From the NCBI GenBank assembly GCA_016722575.1, contig JADKIY010000005.1:124001-188000 (forward strand): a stretch of 64,000 nucleotides of DNA. The letters run 5' to 3'. The position numbers were made by a program, and so were the translations under genes. Each line of letters starts with the position of its first letter. Position 1 is the first letter of the stretch. Below are positions 39,841-48,671 of this stretch, one piece after another. Source of the DNA: Elusimicrobiota bacterium. GTDB taxonomy: Bacteria > Elusimicrobiota > Elusimicrobia > FEN-1173. The notes below the pieces were generated by a model that had not been told where the DNA came from, ran no database searches, and saw nothing but the letters and a program-made list of their open reading frames with translations.

Positions 39841-41370
39841 TCAATGGGCGCGCCGATGTCCCGGACGCCAGAGGTCCGCCACGCTTTTGACCGGGGTGAA
39901 CAGCGCGGACGGGATTTCAACGAACACCGTGTTCCAACGGTGCATGCCGCCGTTCCAAAGGCCCGGCCTTTCCCACACCCGGACGGGGCGGCCGCGGAAC
40001 GTTTTGACCGTGACGAGCACCGCCCGGTCGTCCGCGAAGTCGCCGAGCCGAAACGGCCGGTCCCGATGGTCCCGGAGGGCCACCACCAGGTCGACGGGGT
40101 TGAAATGGGTGGAGCGGCGCAGAAAATTCCGTTGGCGGGGCGCCACTTGGGATTCTTCGACGATTTGCTTGCCGGGGCCCCCCGCCCGGGGATCCGACTC
40201 CCGCACCCAAAAAGGTCCGCCCCCGGGGTCGCCCCGTTTGGCGATCATGCCGCAGACGCGCCAGGGCCGGTTCAGAACGCGCCGCAGCCACGCCCGGGGA
40301 TTCTTGGAAGGCGCCCGCAACCCCAGCGTCGACTCGACAAAGGATCGGGCCCCGTCCGCCGGGGCGCCGGCCTCCAGGGCGCGCAGCCAGCGGCCGCCCT
40401 CCTCCCACACCTCCAACAACCGCCCCGCCAACGCCCGACGCCAGGACGCGGCCCGGGACCCGGTCGGCGTCCCCGACACGTTGTCGATGTTCCGGAGGAA
40501 AACAAACCGTTCCCGGGATTTCTCCAGATTTTGCAAAAGAGCGCCGTGACCTCCCGGACGAAAATGAAGCCCTCCCGTTTCTTCCCGGGCCCAGGAACCG
40601 TCCTTTTCCAGGGCCAAGGTGTCCGTCGCCGGCGACTGGATCGACCAGTGGATTCGCCATCGGACGCCGAGACGTTTTCCCCATTTTTTTTGAAGGCGCG
40701 CGGCCAGACGGGCGAAAGCCGTTCGGTGGTCCGGCCCCACGGTGAAATGGGCCCGGCAACGCCCGGCCGCGTCGCCGGCGATCCCCACGGCGCCCCGAAG
40801 GTGATCTTCAAAGGCGGTGCGCGCCGCGGCACCGCGGCCGTGGAACGGCAGGAGCCCCTTGGGCAGCGCCGTCGCTCCCGATTCAAAGAGCGCCTCCAGC
40901 ACCTCGTCCCAACGGCCGGCGCGAAGAAGGCCCGCCAGCGGGGCGCCCCGTTGGCGGCAGGCGGAGTCCAAAAGGCCGGCCAAGGCCAAGCGCGGAAGAC
41001 GGTTGAAAAAAGTTCGCGCGTCGTTGAATTCCTTTTCGCGGACCAGGGAACGAACGGACCGGCCGGTGGCGGCGCGGCGACGGCGAAGGGTTTCCAGATT
41101 CTGAAAGAGGCGGGAGGCGGCCCCCGAGGCGGGAACAAAAACGGAGAAAAGACCCCGGCGGGCGCCCTGACGGGCGCGGCGCTCCAATTCGCCCCGGCGG
41201 GCCGGCGACCAGCGTTCAATGCCGTCGCCCACCCGGCAAGGGCGGTCGAGGCGAAGCGGGGCCGCCGGGCCCCGGAGAAGCCGATGGTGGAGGGCCGCGT
41301 CGCCCGGCGACATCCCCCGCCGACGCAGGGCGTCCCGGTCGCGGCGGGTCAGGGCGGGACGGCGGATCAA
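39841..41370 (-). CDS. DUF4301 family protein
   Basis: A protein of about 509 residues that matches DUF4301 by eye. It starts with LTRRDRDALRRRGM, has VGDGI near residue 58, VFLRNIDNVSG, PFWVRESDPRAGGPGKQIVEESQV, THFNPVDLV, and ends PGLWNGGMHRWNTVFVEIP...FTPVKSVADLWRPGH. The function is unknown; the family is best known from Bacteroidetes, and the N-terminal and NID motifs recall nucleotidyltransferase folds. The start is uncertain: TTG 41370 keeps the conserved N-terminus, as no ATG or GTG fits. It lies between a zinc-ribbon gene and an rfbA-like gene, a sugar-nucleotide context. Confidence 0.82.
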   Translation of the reverse strand: MIRRPALTRRDRDALRRRGMSPGDAALHHRLLRGPAAPLRLDRPCRVGDGIERWSPARRGELERRARQGARRGLFSVFVPASGAASRLFQNLETLRRRRAATGRSVRSLVREKEFNDARTFFNRLPRLALAGLLDSACRQRGAPLAGLLRAGRWDEVLEALFESGATALPKGLLPFHGRGAAARTAFEDHLRGAVGIAGDAAGRCRAHFTVGPDHRTAFARLAARLQKKWGKRLGVRWRIHWSIQSPATDTLALEKDGSWAREETGGLHFRPGGHGALLQNLEKSRERFVFLRNIDNVSGTPTGSRAASWRRALAGRLLEVWEEGGRWLRALEAGAPADGARSFVESTLGLRAPSKNPRAWLRRVLNRPWRVCGMIAKRGDPGGGPFWVRESDPRAGGPGKQIVEESQVAPRQRNFLRRSTHFNPVDLVVALRDHRDRPFRLGDFADDRAVLVTVKTFRGRPVRVWERPGLWNGGMHRWNTVFVEIPSALFTPVKSVADLWRPGHRRAH

Positions 41371-41413
41371 CGGGGCGGAAGGAATCCGGGAAGGAAGGGC
41401 GCCGGGACCGGCG

Positions 41414-41572
41414 TCACTCCACCGGAAGGGGCGCGATGTCGATGGAGTTGGTCCAGAGGCTGTGGCAACGACCGCATTCGTAATACTTGAAGTCTTTGCC
41501 TTTGTCCGTGCGGGACTGCTTGACGGCCACGGCGCCTTTGGCGTTGCATTTGGGGCAGAGGGTATCGGACAT
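41414..41572 (-). CDS. Small zinc-ribbon protein
   Basis: A 52-residue protein with CPKC near residue 6 and CGRC near residue 32, the latter preceded by YYE. This is the layout of a TFIIS/RPB9-like zinc ribbon. AGGAG lies 7 bases before the ATG, and the start is 1 base after the ftsB-like stop. The role is unknown; small ribbons of this type bind nucleic acids or RNA polymerase. Confidence 0.75.
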   Translation of the reverse strand: MSDTLCPKCNAKGAVAVKQSRTDKGKDFKYYECGRCHSLWTNSIDIAPLPVE

Positions 41573-41573
41573 G

Positions 41574-41876
41574 TCATTTCTCCTGGGCGGGTTCGACGTC
41601 GTCCGCCGCCACAAAACGAAATTCGATTTCCTCGGGTCGCAGAAGGCCGAGCTCCCGACGGGCCGAGGTCTCGATGTAGGCGTCGCTGGTGGAACGAGCG
41701 ACGCGGGATTCCTGTTCGCTCGCCCGGCGCCGCGCTTCGTCCAACCGCGTTTCCAATCGGCGAATCTCGCGCCGTTGGGCGAGGTAACCGCGGACGCTCT
41801 CGCCGCTGATGCCGACCGCGACGCCGGCCGCCGCGAGGGCGACCCAAAAACCCCGGCGCTGAAACAGGCGGCGCAC
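41574..41876 (-). CDS. ftsB: FtsB/DivIC-like septum formation protein
   Basis: A 100-residue bitopic protein with a short basic N-terminus, one membrane helix (about 10-26), a coiled coil rich in Arg and Glu (about 33-65), and a C-terminal segment with ARRELGLLRPEEIEFRF, the typical end of FtsB/DivIC proteins. These form the FtsQBL divisome complex. Location directly after enolase, as in E. coli and many other bacteria, supports the call. GTG start, 8 bases after the eno stop. Confidence 0.82.
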   Translation of the reverse strand: MRRLFQRRGFWVALAAAGVAVGISGESVRGYLAQRREIRRLETRLDEARRRASEQESRVARSTSDAYIETSARRELGLLRPEEIEFRFVAADDVEPAQEK

Positions 41877-41884
41877 GAGCGGGA

Positions 41885-43249
41885 TCAGCCCCTCAAAAAG
41901 GCTTTCGCGCCGGGGAATCGGGCGGCGGCGCCCAGGGATTCTTCGAGGCGCAGCAATTGATTGTATTTCGCGATCCGCTCGGAGCGCGACGCCGATCCGG
42001 TTTTGATCTGGCCGGCGTTCAGGGCCACGGCCAAATCGGCGATGAAGGCGTCTTCCGTTTCGCCCGAGCGATGGGAAATGATGGTGCCGTACCCCGCGGC
42101 CTGGGCTTTTTGCACCGCGTCCACGGTTTCCGTGAGGCTCCCGATCTGATTGACCTTGACGAGAATCGCGTTGGCCACGCCCCGGTGGATGCCTTCCTCC
42201 AGCCGTTTCGTGTTCGTCACGAAGAGATCGTCCCCGACCAGCTGGACTTTTTTACCGATGCGGTCGGTCAATTTTTTCCAACCGGCCCAATCGTCCTCGG
42301 CCAGGCCGTCTTCGATGGAAACGATGGGGTATTTGGCCGCCCAGTCGGCGTAGAACTCGATCATTTCATCGGCGGAACGGTCCCGAATGGCGATTTCCCC
42401 TTCCAACCGGTATTGGCCGTTGCTGTGAAATTCGTTCGAGGCGCAATCCAACCCCAGGTAAATGTCCTTGCCCGCCTTGTAGCCGGCGTTTTGAATGGCC
42501 TGGAGAATGACCTGGATCGCCTCTTCGTTGGACTTCAAGTTGGGGGCGAACCCGCCTTCGTCGCCCACGCCCGTGTTTTGGCCGTTTTTCTTCAACACGG
42601 CCTTCAGGGCGTGGAACACTTCGGCTCCGGCGCGCAGGGCGTCCCGGAAGCGCGTGCCGCAAACCGGCAGGATCATGAATTCCTGCATGTCGACGTTGTT
42701 GTCGGCGTGGGCGCCGCCGTTCAAAATGTTCATCAAGGGCACGGGGAAAATATAATCCTTGGAACGAATCCCGAACACCTGCCGCAAATGGGTGTGAAGC
42801 GGCGTCTTTTTCGAATCGGCCGCCGCGCGGGCCACGGCCATGGAGACCCCGAGGATCGCGTTGGCCCCGAGTTTGGATTTGTTTTCCGTGCCGTCCAAGG
42901 CGAGCATCAACGCGTCCACGGCTTTCTGGTCCCGGGCGTCTTTCCCCTTTAGGGCGGGGGCCAAAACGCTGTTGACGTTGTTGACGGCTTTCAAGACGCC
43001 CCGGCCCAAAAAGCGGGATTTGTCGCCGTCCCGCAACTCCACCGCCTCGTGGGCGCCGGTGGACGCCCCGGAGGGCACGGAGGCGCGCCCGCGGGCGCCG
43101 TCGGACAAGAGCACGTCGACTTCCACCGTCGGGTTGCCGCGGGAATCCAAAATCTCCCGGGCGCGCACCGCCGAAATTTTAACGCCGGACGACGATTTGG
43201 AACCGTTCGTCGAGGGCGACTTCGCTTTCTTCACGGATTTCTTGGCCAT
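41885..43249 (-). CDS. eno: Enolase with a basic N-terminal extension
   Basis: A 454-residue 2-phosphoglycerate dehydratase of glycolysis. Conserved parts: AREILDSRGNPTVEVDV, SGASTGAHEAVELRDGD, GDEGGFAPNL, SIEDGLAEDDW, GDDLFVTN, and the catalytic SHRSGETED. It starts with a 22-residue Lys/Ser-rich tail (MAKKSVKKAKSPSTNGSKSS) ahead of the normal start, so it is longer than the usual 430 residues. GGAGAGGTTCC precedes the ATG, which supports the extension. It follows the phosphohexomutase gene by 11 bases. Confidence 0.95.
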   Translation of the reverse strand: MAKKSVKKAKSPSTNGSKSSSGVKISAVRAREILDSRGNPTVEVDVLLSDGARGRASVPSGASTGAHEAVELRDGDKSRFLGRGVLKAVNNVNSVLAPALKGKDARDQKAVDALMLALDGTENKSKLGANAILGVSMAVARAAADSKKTPLHTHLRQVFGIRSKDYIFPVPLMNILNGGAHADNNVDMQEFMILPVCGTRFRDALRAGAEVFHALKAVLKKNGQNTGVGDEGGFAPNLKSNEEAIQVILQAIQNAGYKAGKDIYLGLDCASNEFHSNGQYRLEGEIAIRDRSADEMIEFYADWAAKYPIVSIEDGLAEDDWAGWKKLTDRIGKKVQLVGDDLFVTNTKRLEEGIHRGVANAILVKVNQIGSLTETVDAVQKAQAAGYGTIISHRSGETEDAFIADLAVALNAGQIKTGSASRSERIAKYNQLLRLEESLGAAARFPGAKAFLRG

Positions 43250-43260
43250 GGAACCTCTCC

Positions 43261-44721
43261 CTATTTCCCGGTCGAAACGCCGGCCAAAATGCGGCCCGCC
43301 TTTTCGAGGGCCTTCAATTTGGCCCGGTCCTGGGTTTCTAAATACACGCGCACGACGGGTTCGGTGCCGGACAACCGGATGCCGATCCAGCTTCCGTCGG
43401 TCAAAATAAATTTGAAGCCGTCCGTCTCCACGATGCGGCGGACGGCGAAATCCCCGAAGCGGGTCGGCGGGTTGTGACTGAGCCGCCCCTTCAAATCGTT
43501 CATTTTCTCCAGGGTCAGATGGAAATTCAAGCGGTCGGTGTAAAAAGTTCCGACTTCGCTTTGAAGGAGTTCCAGGGATTTTCGAAGCGGGCGCTTCGTG
43601 ACGGCGACGATTTCGGCCGCCAGGAGGCACCCGAGCACGCCGTCCTTTTCGGGCACGTGGCCCCGGATGGACAGGCCGCCCGATTCCTCGCCGCCCAGAA
43701 CGAAGTGCCCCTGCCGGGAAGGATAGACGGAATTTTCGTGGGCCATCACGTCGCCGATGAACTTGAAGCCGACCGGCGTTTCCTGAACGGTGAGCCCGCG
43801 GCGTTTCGCGACCGCGTCCAAAAAGTGGGAGGTCATGACGCTCCGCGCCGCGACGCCGGTCCAGCCCCGGGTCTTCACCAGGTGGTCCAGCAACAGCGGC
43901 AAAAATTCGTTGGGCGACAGCATCGTCCCGTCCACGTCCATGATGCCGAAGCGATCGGCGTCGCCGTCGGTGGCGAGGCCCAGATGGGCCTTTTGTTTCT
44001 TCACCGTGGCCTGGAGTTCGGTCAGGGTTTCGGGGTCCGGCGACGGGCCGTGGCCGTTGTAAAGGACGTCGCGGTTCGTGTGAAGGGCGGTCACCTCGAC
44101 CCCCGCCTTGCGGAGGTATTCGTCCAGGTAACCGCGTCCCGCGCCCCAGAGGGCGTCGGTCACGACCCGGATTTTTCCGCGCTTCAAAAGGGATCGGTCC
44201 ACCAATTCGTCCAATTGCTTGAAATAGGCGGGCATCGGGTCGTGGGGGACGATGAGACGCTTCTTGAGCCCCACGGCTTCGCGGCTGGTCTTGGGAATCG
44301 CCTCGCCGGACAAATAGGGCTCCGCGCCGGCTTCGATTTTTTGGGTGATTTGGGGCAGGGCGGGTCCGCCCCAGGAGGAGTTGAATTTGAGGCCCGAGTA
44401 CGTCGCCGGGTTGTGGCTCGCGGTGATGATGATGCCGCCCGCGGCCTTGTTGCGCAGGACTTCGAAGGCCACCACCGGCGTGGGGGTGTCCCGCCCGCAC
44501 AGCAGGGATTCCATGCCGTTGGCCGCGAGGACCCCCGCCGCGGTTCGGGCGAAATCTTCCGAGAGAAACCGGGTGTCGTAGCCGATCACGATCGGCTTGT
44601 TGTGGAGGCGCTCTTCGCGAAGGTAATCGGCGATGGATTGTACCGCGATGCGGACGTTGGCAAAGGTGAATTCGTCCGCCATGATGGCGCGCCAGCCCGA
44701 GGTGCCGAACTTGATGCTCAT
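43261..44721 (-). CDS. Phosphoglucomutase/phosphomannomutase family protein
   Basis: A 486-residue alpha-D-phosphohexomutase that interconverts hexose 1- and 6-phosphates. The start FGTSGWRAIM, the phosphoserine loop TASHNP, the metal loop DGDADRFG, the sugar loop GGEESGG, and the phosphate loop RLSGTEP are all present. Glucose or mannose as substrate cannot be told from sequence alone; with GlgC, GalT and RfbA in the window, glucose 1-phosphate supply is plausible. It is the first gene of the operon driven by the promoter at 44766-44794. Confidence 0.92.
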   Translation of the reverse strand: MSIKFGTSGWRAIMADEFTFANVRIAVQSIADYLREERLHNKPIVIGYDTRFLSEDFARTAAGVLAANGMESLLCGRDTPTPVVAFEVLRNKAAGGIIITASHNPATYSGLKFNSSWGGPALPQITQKIEAGAEPYLSGEAIPKTSREAVGLKKRLIVPHDPMPAYFKQLDELVDRSLLKRGKIRVVTDALWGAGRGYLDEYLRKAGVEVTALHTNRDVLYNGHGPSPDPETLTELQATVKKQKAHLGLATDGDADRFGIMDVDGTMLSPNEFLPLLLDHLVKTRGWTGVAARSVMTSHFLDAVAKRRGLTVQETPVGFKFIGDVMAHENSVYPSRQGHFVLGGEESGGLSIRGHVPEKDGVLGCLLAAEIVAVTKRPLRKSLELLQSEVGTFYTDRLNFHLTLEKMNDLKGRLSHNPPTRFGDFAVRRIVETDGFKFILTDGSWIGIRLSGTEPVVRVYLETQDRAKLKALEKAGRILAGVSTGK

Positions 44722-44765
44722 TGAATAAAAACCCTTATTTTTAGAGACGTTTTAGAATCGGGCCC

Positions 44766-44794
44766 ATGTTAGCACACGGGCCATGGCGTGTCAA
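44766..44794 (-). promoter_or_regulatory. sigma70 promoter of the phosphohexomutase-eno operon
   Basis: On the - strand a perfect TTGACA (44794-44789) and TAACAT (44771-44766) are 17 bp apart. The elements overlap the last codons and stop of the dusB gene. The leader before the ATG at 44721 would be about 37 bases. Confidence 0.75.
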
Positions 44795-45806
44795 TCTCGA
44801 CGGTGGGGGCGGCGAAATCCCGCAGGGAGGCGTCAAATTCGTCGATCAACCGGAGCAGGGAATCGAGCGTGCCCGTGACGTTGGCCCGGGAACGAAAAGC
44901 GGCCGAGCCTCGAAGCCCGTGAACGTAGGATGGAATGTACTTGCGGAAGCGGCGGACCCCCAGGTCTTCGCCGTAAAAATCGGCGATGAGGCGCGCGTGC
45001 TCCCGAAAGAGGGCCAGCCGATGAGTCACGGGCAAGGGCGCGTCGACGCCCGCGCGGGCCGCTTGGGAAAGCTCCGAAAAAAGAAAGGGGTTGCCCACCG
45101 CCGCCTGGCCGATCAACACGCCGGCGCACCCGGATTCGTCCATCATTCGTTTGGCGTCGGCAAAGGTTTTGACGCCGCCGTTGCCGAACACGGGGATCTT
45201 GACCGACTGGACGATTTCCCGAAGGGCGGCGTTGTTCGGCGGACCCACGTGGTAATCCTCCTTGGACCGGGCGTGAATGGCCACCGCGGCCACCCCGACG
45301 GACTCCGCCAATTGAACGAACCGCCGGGCGACGTTTTCCCCCCGCCGAAATCCCAAGCGCGTTTTGAAGGTCACGGGGATCTTCACCGCCTTCACCATGG
45401 CTTCCAGGCACCGGGCAAAGAGCGATTCGTCTTTCAGCAGGCTGATGCCGGCGCCGTTGTTCGCGATTTTGGGCACGGGGCAACCGCAGTTCAAATCCAC
45501 GATGTCGGCCCCGGCTTCCTCCGCCGCCCGGGCCGCGTGGGCCAACCGATCGGGATCGTTGCCGAAGACTTGAAGGCTCACCGGGTGTTCGTCGGGATAG
45601 GTTTGGAGCATCCGGCGGGATTTTTCGTCCCCGTAATGGAGAGCGTTGGCCGACACCATTTCGGCGCACACCAGTCCGGCGCCGCCCCGTCGGCAAAGGC
45701 GCCGATACGGCGGGTCGCCGATCCCGGCCATGGGGGCGAGCACGAAGGGGTTGTCCAACCGCAGGGCCCCGATGGTCGGACGGGGCAAGGGCGCGGCGGA
45801 CGTCAT
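44769..45806 (-). CDS. dusB: tRNA-dihydrouridine synthase (DusB type)
   Basis: A 345-residue FMN enzyme that reduces uridine to dihydrouridine in the tRNA D loop. The start APMAGIGDPPYRRLCRRGGAGL, the catalytic Cys in DLNCGCPVPK, and GNGGVKT are present. Bacterial genes of this length with this start belong to the DusB group. It lies 16 bases after tsaD, another tRNA modification gene. Confidence 0.92.
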   Translation of the reverse strand: MTSAAPLPRPTIGALRLDNPFVLAPMAGIGDPPYRRLCRRGGAGLVCAEMVSANALHYGDEKSRRMLQTYPDEHPVSLQVFGNDPDRLAHAARAAEEAGADIVDLNCGCPVPKIANNGAGISLLKDESLFARCLEAMVKAVKIPVTFKTRLGFRRGENVARRFVQLAESVGVAAVAIHARSKEDYHVGPPNNAALREIVQSVKIPVFGNGGVKTFADAKRMMDESGCAGVLIGQAAVGNPFLFSELSQAARAGVDAPLPVTHRLALFREHARLIADFYGEDLGVRRFRKYIPSYVHGLRGSAAFRSRANVTGTLDSLLRLIDEFDASLRDFAAPTVEIDTPWPVC

Positions 45807-45822
45807 GGACGCGGAACGGCGG

Positions 45823-46869
45823 TTACCAGTTCTTGAGGGCGAGCGTGGAATCCACCGACAGGGCGTCGGGGGAAAACCGTTTTTTGGCCGACCGAAGATA
45901 TTTGTAGTAGCCCGCGACGCCGATCATGACGCCGTTGTCGGTGCAGAGGGCGGGGGCGGCGGTGTGCACGCGGTGCTTTTTGTGGTGTTCGGCGAAGGCT
46001 TCGCGAAGGCCCGTGTTGGCCGACACGCCGCCACAGACGACGATGTGCCGCAAATTCAATTTTTCGGCGGCCGCGATGGTTTTTTTGACCAACACCTCGA
46101 CCACCGCCGCCTGAAACGACGCGCACACGTCGGCGACCTTTTTCTTGGTCGCCAAAATCTCGGGATGGTCGCGCAAATGGTACACCACGGAGGTTTTCAA
46201 TCCCGAAAAAGAGAAATCCCACCCTTCGGGAAGAAAGGCCCGGGGAAAGGCCACGGCCTTCGGATTGCCCTTGGCGGCCAAACGGTCGATGGCGGGGCCG
46301 CCGGGATAGCCCAGGCCCAGCAATTTGGACACCTTGTCGAAGGCTTCGCCGGCGGCGTCGTCCCGGGTGCGGCCGAGGATGTGGTAGCGGCCGTAATCCA
46401 GGACGTGCACCAGTTCCGTGTGCCCGCCGGAAACAACCAGCGCCAAAAAGGGCGGTTCCAATTCCGGATTGCCCGGAAGAATGGACAACAAATGCCCTTC
46501 CAAATGATTGACCGGCACCAGGGGCTTCTGGTAAATCCACGCCAGCATTTCGGCCACCACTTTGCCGACCAGCAGAGACCCCATGAGGCCGGGCCCGACG
46601 GTCACGGCGATGACGTCCACGGGAAGGTTTTTCGGAAAGGGCGCCTGGCCCCGGGGCGCCTGCCCCTTGAGGGCGGCTTCGACCACGGCCTGGGCGCTCT
46701 CCACGTGGGCGCGACTGGCGATCTCCGGCACAACGCCGCCGTACGGCTGATGGAGCGACACCTGGCTCGCCACGACGTTCGACAAAATGTGGCGTCCGTT
46801 TTCCACGACCGCCGCGGCCGTTTCGTCGCACGACGTTTCGATTCCCAACACCCGAATAATTTTAGACAT
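45823..46869 (-). CDS. tsaD: tRNA N6-threonylcarbamoyladenosine synthase subunit TsaD
   Basis: A 348-residue ASKHA-fold protein of the TsaD/Kae1 family that, with TsaB and TsaE, transfers threonylcarbamoyl to A37 of ANN-decoding tRNAs. The start GIETSCDETAAAVV, the metal motif NHLEGHL, SGGHTEL, and GLGYPGGPAID are typical. The start overlaps the end of the upstream hypothetical gene by 8 bp. Confidence 0.95.
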   Translation of the reverse strand: MSKIIRVLGIETSCDETAAAVVENGRHILSNVVASQVSLHQPYGGVVPEIASRAHVESAQAVVEAALKGQAPRGQAPFPKNLPVDVIAVTVGPGLMGSLLVGKVVAEMLAWIYQKPLVPVNHLEGHLLSILPGNPELEPPFLALVVSGGHTELVHVLDYGRYHILGRTRDDAAGEAFDKVSKLLGLGYPGGPAIDRLAAKGNPKAVAFPRAFLPEGWDFSFSGLKTSVVYHLRDHPEILATKKKVADVCASFQAAVVEVLVKKTIAAAEKLNLRHIVVCGGVSANTGLREAFAEHHKKHRVHTAAPALCTDNGVMIGVAGYYKYLRSAKKRFSPDALSVDSTLALKNW

Positions 46870-47344
46870 GAAATTTCCCCTTTATCGATGGGCCGCCACG
46901 CGGCGCCGGCGATGGATGCACCACCAGCCGCTGAAACACCCGCTCCCGGTCGCCCAATTCGAGGACCCACCGGTCGCCGTCCTTTTGATCTTTTTGGATG
47001 GCGAGCCCGCCTTCGTGAATCACGGGCGCCAGTCGCTGCAAAAATCGGCCGGAGTGAAAAGGCTCCCGCGGACGGACTTCCAACGTCGATTCCACCCAGC
47101 GGCCCGTGGCGTCCGCCCGCTCCTCGTTCACCGACTTAAGCACGTCGGCCTCCCTGACGCCGGCCGCCGACAGCGCGTCCCGCACGCGGGATTGGAGCCA
47201 CACGCTCTGGCTCGACAAATCCGCCAACGCCGCGGTCGGAGGGGCGCCCGTTCCGCCGGTGGCGCGATCCCACAGGGGCCGCCAGGCGTCCCGGGCCCGC
47301 CAAACGGCCACGCCGGCCGCCGTCAGCACGAGAATGAGAAACAA
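46862..47344 (-). CDS. Hypothetical single-pass membrane protein
   Basis: A 160-residue protein with one N-terminal membrane helix (about 2-16) and a soluble alpha/beta domain (segments SVWLQSRVRDALSAAGVREADVLKS and RFLQRLAPVIHEGGLAI). It starts with TTG; the frame is open upstream to the ctpA stop region but holds no better start. It resembles the N-terminal part that some envelope proteins carry before a polysaccharide deacetylase domain, but no deacetylase follows. Location after ctpA suggests an envelope role. This is weak. Confidence 0.6.
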   Translation of the reverse strand: MFLILVLTAAGVAVWRARDAWRPLWDRATGGTGAPPTAALADLSSQSVWLQSRVRDALSAAGVREADVLKSVNEERADATGRWVESTLEVRPREPFHSGRFLQRLAPVIHEGGLAIQKDQKDGDRWVLELGDRERVFQRLVVHPSPAPRGGPSIKGKFHV

Positions 47345-47387
47345 GTCGAGGAGGACGCCCCCCCGTTCGTTGCGGACCGCGCGGCGG

Positions 47388-48644
47388 CTAACGGTTCATC
47401 CCCTTGAAGACGGCTTCGGCTTTCAAGATCTCAATGGCGCGCTCCAGCACCTCGTCTTTCACGCGCTCCTCGGATTTCACGGTGGATTGCGGGGCCTTGT
47501 CCTTGGCGTAAATTTCCTCGGACTGGGATTGAAGTTTGGCCTCGGTTTCCCGGGGCACGGCGATCACGATGTCGGGGGTGATGCCGCCTTTTTTCGTTTT
47601 TTCATCGCGGTGAATGGAACGGCCCGACGGGGTGTAATATTTGGCCACGGTCAGGCGCAAGGCGGAACCGTCCTCCAAGGGGATCACGGACTGCACGCTG
47701 CCCTTGCCGAAGGTCTCCGACCCCACGATGATGGCCCGCCGCTGGTCCTGCAGGGCCCCCGTCACGATTTCGGAGGCCGACGCCGACCCCCCGTTGACCA
47801 GGATGGCCAGGGGCAAATTCCCGTAGGGCGCCTTGGCGTCCGCCAGATAGTCGGCCCGGGGCTGGGCGCGGCCCTGGGTGTAGACGATGAGCTTGTTGTC
47901 CCCCAGGAACAATTTGGACACGTCGACGGCCGAGGTGAGCAGGCCGCCGGGATTGTTCCGGAGGTCCAATATGAGGGAATTCATTCCCTTGTCCTTGAGT
48001 TCCTTGGCCGACTTCAAGAGATCGGCGTTCGAGGTTTCGATGAACTCGCTCAAGCGCAGGTAGCCGATGCCGCCGTCCAGCAGGGCCGATTTGACGCTTT
48101 GAATCTTGATCACTTCGCGGGTGATCGAGAAGACCCGCGGTTCCTTGTCCCCCTCGCGCGCGATGGACAGGGAGACCTTGGTGCCGGGCTTGCCCCGAAG
48201 GCGGGAAACGGCGTCTTCGACGCTCAAACCCTGCGTCACCTCGTCTTCGATTTTGACGATCTTATCGCCGGGCAAAATGCCCAGACGGTACGCCGGCGTG
48301 TTCGGCATCGGGGTGATGACGGTAAGCCAGCCGTCCCGAACGGCGATCCGAATGCCCAACCCGCCGAACTGGCCCTGGGTTTCGGTTTTCATTTCCTTGT
48401 GCGCGTCCGGTTCCATGAATTGGCTGAAGGGATCCAAGGCCCGCGTCATGCCGGCCGCGGCCCCGTACACGATGGCTTTTTGATCCACGGATTCCACGTA
48501 CTGCTCGCGGATATACTGGAGCACGTCGACCAGGAGTTTGATTTGCTCGTAGGTGGTATCGACGGCCGACCGAACCGACGGCATGCCGAAAACCCCCGCC
48601 ACGGCCGCGGCCCCGAGAATTAAAATCCGATTGCGCGTTTTCAT
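47388..48644 (-). CDS. ctpA: C-terminal processing peptidase (S41)
   Basis: A 418-residue exported serine protease. A signal or anchor segment (about 1-27) precedes a PDZ domain (about 85-165). The S41 catalytic core follows, with Ser in GGSASASEI and Lys in GKGSVQ. In diderms such CtpA/Prc proteases cut periplasmic proteins, including peptidoglycan hydrolases; placement beside an EnvC-like activator gene and ftsX fits such a role. AAGGAGAGGG precedes the ATG. Confidence 0.93.
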   Translation of the reverse strand: MKTRNRILILGAAAVAGVFGMPSVRSAVDTTYEQIKLLVDVLQYIREQYVESVDQKAIVYGAAAGMTRALDPFSQFMEPDAHKEMKTETQGQFGGLGIRIAVRDGWLTVITPMPNTPAYRLGILPGDKIVKIEDEVTQGLSVEDAVSRLRGKPGTKVSLSIAREGDKEPRVFSITREVIKIQSVKSALLDGGIGYLRLSEFIETSNADLLKSAKELKDKGMNSLILDLRNNPGGLLTSAVDVSKLFLGDNKLIVYTQGRAQPRADYLADAKAPYGNLPLAILVNGGSASASEIVTGALQDQRRAIIVGSETFGKGSVQSVIPLEDGSALRLTVAKYYTPSGRSIHRDEKTKKGGITPDIVIAVPRETEAKLQSQSEEIYAKDKAPQSTVKSEERVKDEVLERAIEILKAEAVFKGMNR

Positions 48645-48671
48645 ATCCCTCTCCTTATCGTGGTGTTGCCC

